Origin: Merluccius polli
Taxonomy: Eukaryota > Chordata > Actinopteri > Gadiformes > Merlucciidae
Direction of reading: 5' to 3'
Length of the DNA: 64,000 nucleotides
NCBI GenBank assembly: GCA_030340625.1
Contig: JAOPHQ010001753.1
Coordinates: forward strand, 63,408-127,407
This document shows positions 49,035-60,762 of the stretch, piece after piece; the first letter of the stretch is position 1, and every line of letters begins with the position of its first letter. Both the position numbers and the translations under genes were made by a program. The notes under the pieces were generated by a model that was not told the DNA's origin, did not search any database, and saw nothing but the letters and a program-made list of their open reading frames with translations.

Positions 49035-49648
49035 ATGGTTGGCTGTGCTGCATGGGGATGCACCAACCGTTCAGAGAAAGGAGTCATGATGTATGGCTTC
49101 CCTGCTGAAAGAGAGAGAAGGGAAAAATGGTTGACACAAGTGAGCAGGAGCAATCTGACCTCACAAGGGCCTGTAATAACAGAAAGCTATGTGAGGTAAT
49201 GACGTGAGGATATTGTGTTTTCAATGGAAACCTTGTTGGTTTGGTCTGGGTATGGTGTAGGCACAGTTTGATTTCTCACAATATGCAATACTATTGAATG
49301 AACGTGTTTGGACACAATGTTAAAAAAACACAAAAATAAAATATAGGCCTTTAATAGGCCACAATTGATGTTAGGCTAAATACATAGATCAATATGCTTT
49401 TAAAAAAGACTGTTAGAAATAAACACAGGTGAATTAATATATCAAAATCTGTAGAACTCTTTACATTAGACTGCTGCTTGTCCCTGTGGCCCCACAATGA
49501 ACACAGGTCACTCTGCAGGCACATTTTCAGGGCAGACCAGTTTGCAAAGACTAAAAAGGGAAAGACGAGGCTGAGAGCAGAGCACCTAGCGCTCCTCCAC
49601 CTAGTGCTCCTCTACCTAGCGCTCCTCCACCTACCGCTCCTCACCTAG
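49035..49648 (+). pseudogene. Decayed THAP-domain (C2CH zinc finger) gene fragment, two exons
   Basis: Exon 49035-49195 begins MVGCAAWGCTNRSEKGVMMY, then GFPAERERREKWL and QVSRSN, the first half of a THAP DNA-binding domain (first Cys pair C4, C9). A donor (GTGAG|GTAAT) and an acceptor at 49506 join in phase to S-L-C-R-H-I-F-R-A-D-Q-F and KTKKGKTRLRAE, the second half. The canonical second ligand pair is C-x2-H, but only one residue lies between C and H here. The expected A-V-P box is replaced by frame-shifted sequence that runs into a 15-base tandem repeat and stops at 49648. I call it a relic; a functional short protein is less likely. THAP genes often derive from P-element-like transposases. 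Confidence 0.6.
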
Positions 49649-49895
49649 CGCTCCTTCACTTACCACTCCTCTACCTAGCACTCCTCCACCTAGCGCTCCT
49701 CTACCTAGCACTCCTCCACCTAGCGCTCCTCTACCTAGCGCTCCTCCACCTACCACTCCTCACCTAGCGTTCCTTCACTTACCACTCCTCTACCTAGCGC
49801 TCCTCCACCTAGCGCTCCTCACCTAGCGCTCCTTCACTTACCGCACCTCCACCATGTGCTCCTCCACCTAGCACTCCTCCACCTACCGCTGTGAC
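49585..49895 (+). repeat. 15-base minisatellite seeded at the THAP relic
   Basis: About 20 copies of CCTAGCGCTCCTCCA and variants. In one frame the unit reads P-S-A-P-P. Confidence 0.9.
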
Positions 49896-50201
49896 TTTCT
49901 TGTCTTGCTAAATCGTCTTTCAAATTGCAACATCATATGTGTAATTCATGGCTGAGTGGTAATTTGTCAACCAAGTGAAAGGGAATTTCCGGGACTTAAA
50001 AATAAATAAATGTATAAGCAAATTACAAAATTACATCCATAACTATAAACAGGTATATCTAGTATTACATTTACATTTAGGGCATTTAGCAGCCCCTACC
50101 CCTGGTATGATGTCTGTTAAAAACCTTTTTGGTTATATTTTTGTTGTTATTGTTCATATGACGATAATTGGCCCTTTAGGTTTGAGACTGCACGGCACCA
50201 C

Positions 50202-50723
50202 TGCAGTCAGCCCCATACTGTATGTGTCCTGCGCTCCGTGTGAACATATATGAACACATGTCACTATGGAATCAGTCAGTCACCACCACGGATCGCTGGG
50301 GAGGAAACTACACTCTAATGTGGAATCGCTAATTTGAAAGCACCCACTGTACTCACGCATGTATCCCCATGAAAAACACACTGATACTTTGTTGATATGC
50401 TGCGAAACAAACATCTAAATCCACTTCTTGTGTCGCCTCGTCGGCTTTAACAAATACATCCTTGGTTGTTTACGTCCATGGTTTGAGCACAGCACTCCAA
50501 GCCTGGCCGCGTGTCAACAAAGTATCAGTGTGTTTTTCATGAGGACACATGCGTGAGTACAGTGGGTGCTTTCAAATAACCGATTCCACATTGGAAAGTG
50601 GTTAAATAGACCAGTACTGTTTCCTCCCAGCCATCCATGGTGGTGACTGACTGTGACTCCATAGTGACATGTGTTCATACATGTTCATACGGAGCACAGG
50701 GGACACATATGGGGCTAACTGCA
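50202..50723. mobile_element. Foldback element: about 190-base imperfect inverted arms around a 115-base loop
   Basis: The left arm (50202-50395) and right arm (50513-50723) are reverse complements over most of their length. Examples are CTGCAGTCAGCCCCATA versus TATGGGGCTAACTGCA at the ends, and CATGAAAAACACACTGATAC versus GTATCAGTGTGTTTTTCATG at the inner edge. No coding frame or clear target duplication was found. It could be a MITE or foldback transposon. Confidence 0.8.
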
Positions 50724-50869
50724 TTATGAATGATAATCCACCTCCAATCTTGCATACAATTTAAACACAATTAAAACATTCCCTACAAAAATCTGAAATA
50801 TGTGTGTGTACTTTTGGAATAGAAAGCGACCTGAAAGGAATAATAGAGGACTTCACATCATGGCTGCAC

Positions 50870-52791
50870 ATCAAGGCAGTACCAAATTTATTGTCAACAT
50901 AACACAACATTAGAATCTAAAAATAGGGACAAACATGGCACCCTCTTTCTGTATGTCCACACAAACAGGAAGAAACCATCATTAACACTTAATATTATTA
51001 CAAAATACAACAATGTTATTCAAAGAAAACTTCATATTATTAAAAAAACAAAACAATGAAACACTCCAGACACAGTAACAGGTTGTTAAATAGTCTCTAG
51101 TATGCGACCAGGACTGTGCCAGGCCTACACTGTACACACGTCAATACACACTGTTTGGATACAAACAGGGTGCCTGCAGCACTTTATCATACAAAGAGGA
51201 ATTTAGTTTGTTCTTTAATTTGTAGGTATTTCACACCCAATCAAAAGTTGGCAGGTAGGTGTGAAGTTTACTGCATAGAGATGTGAGAAAGTTACATGCC
51301 TTTCTGAAAGGTTGGGTTGCTGTTCCCCCACGTGGCGAGGAGGGGGAGGGGATGAACATAGCAGACCACAGACTGCCAGTTCTTCTCTGGTTCATCCTTC
51401 TCATCACAGCCCACTAAGCCCATTACATTCAATCAATTAAAGTTGAATTATTATTAAACCATGAATGGGTGGGTACTGTCGTTCCAGGTGTGACCATCCA
51501 CAGCCTCCAGGTGTGTTACAGCCAGGTGTGATGCCCCAGGTGGGTCCCGGCAATTGATGCCCCAGGTGTGTCTCAGCCAGGTGTGATGCCCCAGGTGTGT
51601 CCCAGCCAGGTGTGATGCCCCAGGTGTGTCCCAGCCAGGTGTGATGCCCCAGGTGTGTCCCAGCCAGGTGTGATGCCCCAGGTGTGTCCCAGCCAGGTGT
51701 GATGCCCCAGGTGTGTCCCAGCCAGGTGTGATGCCCCAGGTGTGTCCCAGCGCGATGTGTTGCCTCAGGTATGTCCCAACAGGTGTTATGGTTCAGTGCT
51801 TCAGAGGTCTTCCAGCCAGTATAAACCCACTGTGATCTGGACTGATAGAGAACTATACTCTGGAGATCTATAACTAGGATGGTCGCACCAAGTCATGACC
51901 GCTTATCCTAATAACAAGAGCTAACCTTTAGAAGTTAACCAAACCTTAGCAACAGCAGCTCTGTCAAATGGGAAACACCGTTTAAAGCGGGTACTTTTGC
52001 GCCATGCCATCAATTACTGATACCAGAGTCTAGACTCTGGGCTATATTATATCAACCCTATGTGATCAACACAAGGTTATATTAGGGCAATCACACAGTT
52101 ATACCAGTTATACCAACACTATATTAGATCAACTCGTGTACCCTTCTCTGTTCAGCCTCCGCGTTGATTTCTAAATCTCTTTTTTAAACTGAACCTTTTT
52201 CTACAATTCTCAAATTCCACTTGCATTAATGTTCCTGTAAACCAATCAGTCGTGTTTCAAAATAGAAAAGAAAACAGAATGCCAAATTGGTCCTTGTGTA
52301 CTTGTTGTCTGGCCAGGCTAGTGGCTCTTGTTGTGTGGCTAGAGACTCTTGTGAGGTGGCTAGTGACTCTTGTTGTGTGGTTAGTGACTTGTGGGGTGAT
52401 GGTTGCTCAGGACAGAGAAGCTGTCCTGTAAACCAGGACAAGCTGTTTGGTTGAGGCCCAGTGCTGCTGTAGTTGAGGTCCAGTATAGAGGAGATGAGGA
52501 GCAGATAGGGAGGAGGTGTTTGGGTGCAGTATGGAGGAGCAGATAGGGAGGTGTTTGGGTCCAGGGGAAGCAGGTTATGTCCAGTCCTGGTCCACTGGTG
52601 GTTCCTGTGTGACATCATCAGCTACATTCAGGATCTAATCTGTGGTCCAGACATAGTCTACTAAATGTGTCCTGTGTTTGGTGTGAGGATGGGTTGAGGC
52701 CAGGGGGTGGAGTCATGGTGTGTGTTTGGGAGTGGGCGTGGTGTTATCAGCAGGGCCGGTGTAGAAGGGCGTGGCGACCATTGACCCTGGA
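50870..52791 (-). other. Probable tox 3' UTR with poly(A) signal
   Basis: From the tox stop (52792-52794) to a minus-strand AATAAA at 50887-50892 the sequence contains no other gene. It includes a 30-base minisatellite at 51490-51780. Open frames here (for example 52226-52618, minus) have no recognised motif. The end point is an inference. Confidence 0.5.
51490..51780. repeat. 30-base minisatellite (CAGGTGTGATGCCCCAGGTG)
   Basis: About nine copies, likely inside the tox 3' UTR. Confidence 0.92.
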
Positions 52792-53715
52792 TTAGCTCAG
52801 GAACAGAGGCTTATCTCTCTGAAGACCCCTAGTAGAGGAGAATAAAATCAGTCCAACTTTCCTCATCATCACGTGAGGTAAACCTCCTAACTTGTGGTGG
52901 AGCTACCTACCTACCCGCTGCCATGGTAGTCGCTGCCCCAGTCCAGGCCAGGTGGGCCAGGAATGGGCCGGCCCAGCTGGTGGTAGTCCACTGGAGATGA
53001 CATCATCACTCTGCTGCTCAGCATACCTCCTCCCATTGTCTGGTACTCTGACTGCAGAGAGAGGGGGTAACCCTGTCGGAAAAACACAGAGACACACGTT
53101 AAGCTCATCCATCAGGACAACAGACAGACAGACAGGACAATACACAGACAGACAGATGGATAGAGACACAGACAAGAGATATCAGAGACAATCAATACAT
53201 AGTGTGTGTGTGTGTGTGTACTCCTGTTCTGTTTCTATGCATGTATTTTGTCTATGTGTATCTGTCATGTGTATTAGTGTGTGTGTGTGTGTGTTGGAAG
53301 GAGAGAGTCAGAAGACAAAAGGGGGAGCTGAGAGGAGGTGAGGGAAAGGGGGAGGTGTGTATGTTTGGGGGGATGAGGGAGACGATGAGGGGGAGGTGTG
53401 TGCATGGGGGGGGATGTGTGTAAGAGGGGGAGGTGTAAACAGTAGTTATCGTAATGGCAACACACTCCACAGCCTCTCCTTACTTCACCCAGAGAGAGAA
53501 GGGGGGGGAGGAAGAAGGGGGGACAGAGTGAGCGTGTGTGAGAATGTCGATGTGTGTGTGTATCAGAGTAAAAGAATAAAGAGCAGGACAGCAGGTGGTT
53601 AGGCCCCCCCGACCCCCTCACCCCCGCCCCCCTCCTCCCCGTACCTCACCTATTCATCCATTGTTTGGCAAATTCTTCTCCTTCACTCCTTCACAAAGAC
53701 CCCATCTGCCTCCTT

Positions 53716-53788
<73 letters not shown>

Positions 53789-56700
53789 CTCTCTCCCCCC
53801 CCCCCCCCCCCCCCCTCTCTCTCTCTCCACAAAAAAGAAGAACAAGACAAGTTTGGAGCTTGTTTTGTTTGCTTTCTCCCTCCCCCTTCTCTCTGCTATA
53901 GAGGAGAGGAGCAGTGGATTATGAGGTCTGTATGGTTTAACACACTCCAAAAGGGGGATAAAGATGGGAAAAAGAGTCTGGCAACCCCTCTCTTTCTTCT
54001 GGTCAGAACTTATTCAACACACACCTCCCCTAACCCTCTACCAGTCTCACATCCTAACCTCCCCTAACCCTCTACCAGTCTCACATCCTAACCCTCTACC
54101 ACTCTCACAACCTAACCTCCCCTAACTACCAGTCTCACATCCTAACCCTCTACCAGTCTCACATCCTAACCTCCCCTAACCCTCTACCAGTCTCACATCC
54201 TAACCTCCCCTAACCCTCTACCAGTCTCACATCCTAACCCCCTAACCATCTACACGTCTCACATCCTAACTCTCAATCCTCCTCACATCCTAACCCTCTA
54301 CCAGTCTCACATCCTAACCTCCCATAAGCATTTACACTTCCTAACCCTCTACCAGTCTCACATCCTAACCCTAACCCTCTACCAGTCTCAAATCCCAACC
54401 CTCTACCAGTCTCATACCCTAACCCTCTACCAGTCTCACACCCTAACCATCTACCAGTCTCACATCTGAACCCTCTAGCAGTCTCACATCGTAACCCTCT
54501 AGCAGTCTCACATCCTAACCTTCTAGCAGTCTCACATCCTAACCCTAGCCCTGTCAGTCAGTGGTTCATTACATTCTGTGCAGTATTGTTGATACTGTCC
54601 TGTTGATTACCTTTAATATTAATATGTTTTACTTGGTCTAGTGTGTAATGGTCTAGTGTGTATCTGGTGTGTAGTGGTCTAGTGTGTATCCGGTGTGCCG
54701 TGGGTTAGTGTGTATCTTGTGTGTAGTGGTCTAGTGTGTAGTGGTCTAGTGTGTATCTAGTGTGTAGTGATCTAATGTGTATCTAGTGTGTAGTGGTCTA
54801 ATGTGTATCTATTGTGTAGTGGTGCAGTATTTATCTAGTGTGTAGTGGTCTAGTGTGTATCTTCTGTGTAGTGGTCTATTGTGTATCTTGTGTGTAGTGG
54901 TCTAGTGTGTATCTTGTGTGTAGTGGTCTATTGTGTACCTTGTACATAGTGGTCTAGTGTGTATCTTGTGTGTAGTGTCTAGTGTGTATCTTGTGTGTAG
55001 TGGTCCAGTGTGTATATTGTGAATAGTGGTTCTAGAGTGTAGTTTCTAGTGTGTATCTCACCTGAGTAATGGCAGCAGGGTGAGTCATGCCCAGTGGGTG
55101 TCCAGCCAGCTGCTGCTGCATGTGGCTGTGGTGTGGGCTGTGGTGCGGGTTCTGGTGGTGGTTCTGGTGGGGGTTCTGGAGGTGACTGTGGTTCTGCTGC
55201 TGGTGGCTGTGGTGGTGGGGACTGTGCAGCCCCCCAAGGTGAGCCTGGCTGTGTAGCGGTGGGCTGACCTGGTGAGGAGGAGGGGAGGCTGCGGCAATGC
55301 TGCCCACAGACAGAGCCCCCTGGTGGGGGAGGTTTGGCCTGGGGGCCACCCCCCTGGAAGACAGCGCCTGGAGCTGGGGGTGGAGCTGGGAGTGCAGGTG
55401 GGGGCTGAGGCTTGGGCTGTGGGAGGGGAGGGGTGGGCCGTGGGGGTGAGGGTAAGGTGGGTATACCCCTGAGTGGTGCTGGGGGTGAGTGGAGGGGTGC
55501 TGTTGCCCAGGGTGACCAGGGTGGGAGGGGTGATGTTGTTGCCCTTGGTGACTAGAGTGTTGCCCTTGGTTACCAGGATGTGAGGGGTGATGTTGTTGCC
55601 CTTGGTTAGCAGGGTGTGAGGGGTGATGTTGTTGCCCTTGGTTGCCAGGATGTTGCCCTGGGTGACCAGAGTGTGAAGGGTGTTGTTGCCCTGGGTGACC
55701 AGTGTGTGAGGGGTGTTGTTGCCCTTGGTTACCAGGGTGTGAGGGGTGTTGTTGACCTTGGTTACCAGGGTGTGAGGGGTGTTGTTGCCCTTGGTTACCA
55801 GGGTGTGATGGGTGTTGTTGCCCTTGGTTACTAGGGTGTGAGGGGTGTTGTTGCCCTTGGTGACCAGGGTGTAAGGGGTGTTGTTGCCCTTGGTGACCAG
55901 TGTGTGAGGGGTGCTGTTGCCCTTGGTGACCAGGGTAGACAGTGGGTTTAGGTGTGAACATGGCAGGGGATGGGGAGGGGGAGGAAGAGAGTGGTGGCTT
56001 CATCTCTGAAGGATCGTTGTAACTCTGGACGGGACAGAAAGAGACAGCTGTTGGTTTCTATTCAGCACGTTTATATGCAGTGAAACCCAGTTAGGTAAGG
56101 TATCCATGTTATGGTAGTTATCCAGTTGAGAGATTAGCATACTCATCATATCGTTTACATGGCTACAGGTTACTGGGTTATGTATGCAAGTTGAAGAAGT
56201 GACAGGCGTGCTAAATCTAAATGTTAATGTTAACTAAATGTTAAATAATGTTAACTAAATGTTAAGTTAATGTTAAATAATGTTAACTAAATGTTAAATG
56301 ATGTTAATTAAATGTTAACTAAATGTAACGGTATCTACCTAAAGTTCCTGTCTACACGGCACCTACCTGTGAGACAAGGCTGGCTCTGTACGCGGCCAGT
56401 TGTTTCAGATACTCCTTCTTAGCCGTCTCTGTCCTCTTCTTATACACCTGAGGGAAACACACACCTGTTGGTAAACTGACAAAGCACTAATGTGTACACG
56501 CCCACACACACATGCACACGTGTGTTGAGCCACCCTCCTACCTGTTTGGGCTCCTCTCCCAGGCCGTCCCACATGGAGGCTACTATCTACCTGTTTGTGT
56601 TCCTCTCCTAGGCCATCCCACATGGAGGCTACTATCTACCTGTTTGTGTTCCTCTCTCAGGCCATCCCACATGGAGGCTACTATCTACCTGTTTGTGTTC

Positions 56701-59700
56701 CTCTCTCAGGCCGTCCCACATGGAGGCTACTATCTACCTGTTTGTGTTCCTCTCTCAGGCCGTCCCACATGGAGGCTACTATCTACCTGTTTGTGTTCCT
56801 CTCTCAGGCCGTCCCACATGGAGGCTACTATCTACCTGTTTGTGTTCCTCTCTCAGGCCGTCCCACATGGAGGCTACTATCTACCTGTTTGTGTTCCTCT
56901 CTCAGGCCGTCCCACATGGAGGCTACTATCTACCTGTTTGTGTTCCTCTCTCAGGCCGTCCCACATGGAGGCTACTATCTACCTGTTTGTGTTCCTCTCT
57001 CAGGCCGTCCCACATGGAGGCTACTATCTACCTGTTTGTGTTCCTCTCTCAGGCCGTCCCACATGGAGGCTACTATCTACCTGTTTGTGCTCCTCTCCCA
57101 GGCCGTCCCACATGGAGGCGACTATCTTGGAGACCTCTCCGAAGGTGGCGTTGGGGTTCTGGGCCTTGATGTTGGCCTGCGTGTCTCTGAAGAACAGAGC
57201 ATAGGCCGACACCGGCTTCACCGGCTCGTTGGGGTCCTTCCTCTTCTTCTTCTTTGGTGTCTTGGCTTTCTTAGGAGTGTCGAAGGCCGCTGGTCGCTTC
57301 TCCCCTACTGCAGCCCCCATAACACCCTGAGCACACATTACATTTATATTACATTACATTTAAAATACATACCATTTGTATTACATTTACAGGCTTCTTC
57401 CTAAACAATGTAATAGTGGTGCTGCACCACCATACCTCCTTCCCAGCACACCATGTAATATTTCAACATAGGGCAATGGGTCAATATTTTTAATCAACAC
57501 ATCTTTTTTTTCCATTTAATTTCTGAAATAGTTCAATTGGTTAAAAAAATGTTTTATTTGAAACATTGAGAAATAGCTGCTAAATACGTTAATTATTAAC
57601 CCCCCCCTCCCTAATCAGGGATCCAGCAGTCCTACTATGTTATAGCAGAACTACTGATCCAGCGGTCCTACTATGTTATAGCAGAACTACTGATCCAGCG
57701 GTCCTACTATGTTATAGCAGAACTTCTGATCCAGCGGTCCTACTATGTTATAGCAGAACTACTGATCCAGCGGTCCTACAATGTTATAGCAGAACTACTG
57801 ATCCAGCGGTCCTACTATCTTATAGCAGAACTACTGATCCAGCGGGTCCTACTATGTTATAGCAGAACTACTGATCCAGCGGTCCTACTATGTTATAGCA
57901 AGACTACTGATCCAGCGGTCCTACTATGTTATAGCAGAACTACTGATCCAGCGGTCCTACTATGTTATAGCAGAACAACTGATCCAGCGGTCCTACTATG
58001 TTATAGCAGAACTACTAATCCAGCGGTCCTACTATGCTATAGCAGAACTGTTCTGCCCTGCATATGTTTAATATGTTTAATATGTTTAAACGACATTTAA
58101 AATGACATTGAAATGTTAATTCACTGTTTTTCTATCTTTATCTGTATTTCCGGCGCCTTTATTTTGATAATCTCCCGACCGGAAGTAGGAAGTAAAAACG
58201 TAAACACAAGGTGAAACGTGTGTAGATCGCCGCACGGCCGCATCAATGCAGTTAATCTCTCAGAAAGCAATGGTTGTAAGTGTTACACAAATTACATATT
58301 TACAGGTTTGATAAGATGTGTTAATATCTTTTATGGGTATTTTGTGTATAAAAGTAACAGTATAATGACGTAGCTTATGCGACAGTAACGTATACTTACC
58401 TGTTAAGTTGCATTGTTTTCTAGCCTGCTGTGCTAATACCTGTGAGTTAATACGCTTATACTGATATTTACATGGCTGTTTATTAAGACACTTTTTTGTA
58501 TCTTTGTTTCCTAGTTTTACACCGAATTCAATAAGTCAGAAATGCTGACTTATGTGTGAGAAAATAATAAAGGAGCAAGCCGCTCTCTTCCTGGCTTTTG
58601 AATAAGGAGTTTGGCTGGCTGTTTAATCTGTGTTCACGCAAGAGCAAAACACATAGAGAGAACAGTACAAGAACTACTGATCCAGTGGTCCTACTATGTT
58701 ATAGCAGAACTACTGATCCAGCGGTCCTACTATGTTATAGCAGAACTATTGATCCAGCGGTCCTACTATGTTATAGCAGAACTACTGATCCAGCGGTCCT
58801 ACTATGTTATAGCAGAACTATTGATCCAGCGGTCCTACTATGTTATAGCAGAACTTCTGGCTGCAGGCAGCACAGAGCCTGGGCCGGAAACCAGAAAATG
58901 CAAGGGGCGGAGTTATGTCTTCTTTCCTGTTACGTTACGGAGATATTCTTCCAAAGAAAACTAATTTGTGTGAGTGGATGAAACTTTTAGAAGGAGCAGC
59001 AGTGTTTCCTATGCTGTCGCTGGGTTACTAGTGCCACTGCAGTAAGCCATGCAAAAAAATTAAAATATATATATATATTTTTAGAAATATATATATTTTT
59101 AAGAAGAACTAGAAATTATGTTGATTTAAAAACATATATATCATAGGTGCCCCCCTACTGCAGCCCCCTCAATTGTCATTTAGACTAAATGTAGGAAGCA
59201 TAAAGAGAACAAGTAATACAAGTGACTTTATAGAAAGTAGCCTATATATTTGATTGTGTAGAAGAGAAGCAACAGTATTACAACACCCAGACGATGGCAT
59301 GGATACAAATTGCAGACTGAAAACTGTATTTGTGCTAAGAAAAATTGGCTTGCGCAAATAGTGCACTCGCATGCTATTTCTTGTTATATAATACCATTGT
59401 ATGAGACCATTTCTGTTGGAGTGCACCAGAACACCGTGCACGGTGCTGAAAAAAATTGTAGGGGGAACACTGCACAGTGTTGATTTGAAACCTTTACAGA
59501 CACGTTTTTTTACAGTTTACTTCTGCTGGCCATGTTTGTGTTGGCCAATTACGCGCTTACAGATCCCCGCCTCCAGCAACATGATTGGTCGAAAAACAAA
59601 TATGAAGCGAAAGAAAGTGAAACGCCCCATGCACCCAGCTTTGAGCTTGTCTGCCATCAGACCTTAGATATTAATCTAAAGATCAGACTTTAGATATTAA

Positions 59701-60730
59701 TCTAAAGTCTGACTTGTACCCCCCTCTGACTGCGTTGTGGTCGTCGCAACTGATTTGGAACGCCATTTATATTGCATTGCATTTAATTACATTTAAACTA
59801 CATTTACACATTTCCAACTGAGTTTGTTTGTTAATTTATTTAAGAAGGGACAATGCACATTAATTAACATGAGCACTTGAGTCCAACATGTAAATGTGCC
59901 AGATTTAGCCATACAGGCTAACTTTCATCTGCAGTCCCTGGCAGGTTGATGACATAAAAAAACAAAAAACAAAGCTCATAAGCACATACAAAGCTTAAAA
60001 GCACATAAGCACAGATACATAAGCACACAGACACATAAGCACATAAACACAGATAAAAGCACATCAACAAATAGTAAAACAAATCATCTCAGATTATGAC
60101 AGCATGTTTGATTGACCAGTAACCACTGTTTTATAGATTTGGAGAATGAGTTGAGAGAGGTGATGTTCCTTAGTTTCTGTGGGTATAGTGTTCCAGGTAT
60201 ATGCTGCTTGATAGGAAAAGGCTGACTGACTTTTTCTATGTGGTATTTTGGTATTTTACAATCCCCTCTGGTACTCGCTCTAGTTGATGAGTTTTGATTT
60301 TGTTTAATGAATTCATTGAGCGGAGGGGGGGGGGGCAGACCACGAAAAATGAACACAAGTAAAATATCTGCAAATGTGGTCATATTTTCCCAGTTCAAGA
60401 AATAATATTTAGTTAAAATTTTACAATGATATGAATTTGACTTTTTATCCAAAGTTTTCAAAGCCTGCTTATGAAGTGTTTTAACTGACTTTAATGTGGT
60501 CCTACCTGTCTGTGTCCAGCTGGTGAGACAGTAGTTCATGTGAGAGGGAATCATGACATTGATGTACAATTGTTCCTATGTGTCTAAAATTTGACAAATT
60601 GAATTTGATTCTGTTCACCAACTTTTTTAGCTTTTGTTTTGAATGTGAGTTATCAACCCTATTATTATGCCTAAATATTTAAACTTGTGCACTACTGATA
60701 GTCTTCTCTCACCACTCACCTGCCAGTAAA

Positions 60731-60762
<32 letters not shown>

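Noticed and set aside
52226..52618. 130-codon minus-strand frame
   Set aside because: Lies in the probable tox 3' UTR beyond the conserved protein end; no motif.
56512..57404. Plus-strand frames of 230-269 codons with a repeated Y-L-F-V-F-L-S-Q-A pattern
   Set aside because: Antisense reading of the 49-base tox junction repeat.
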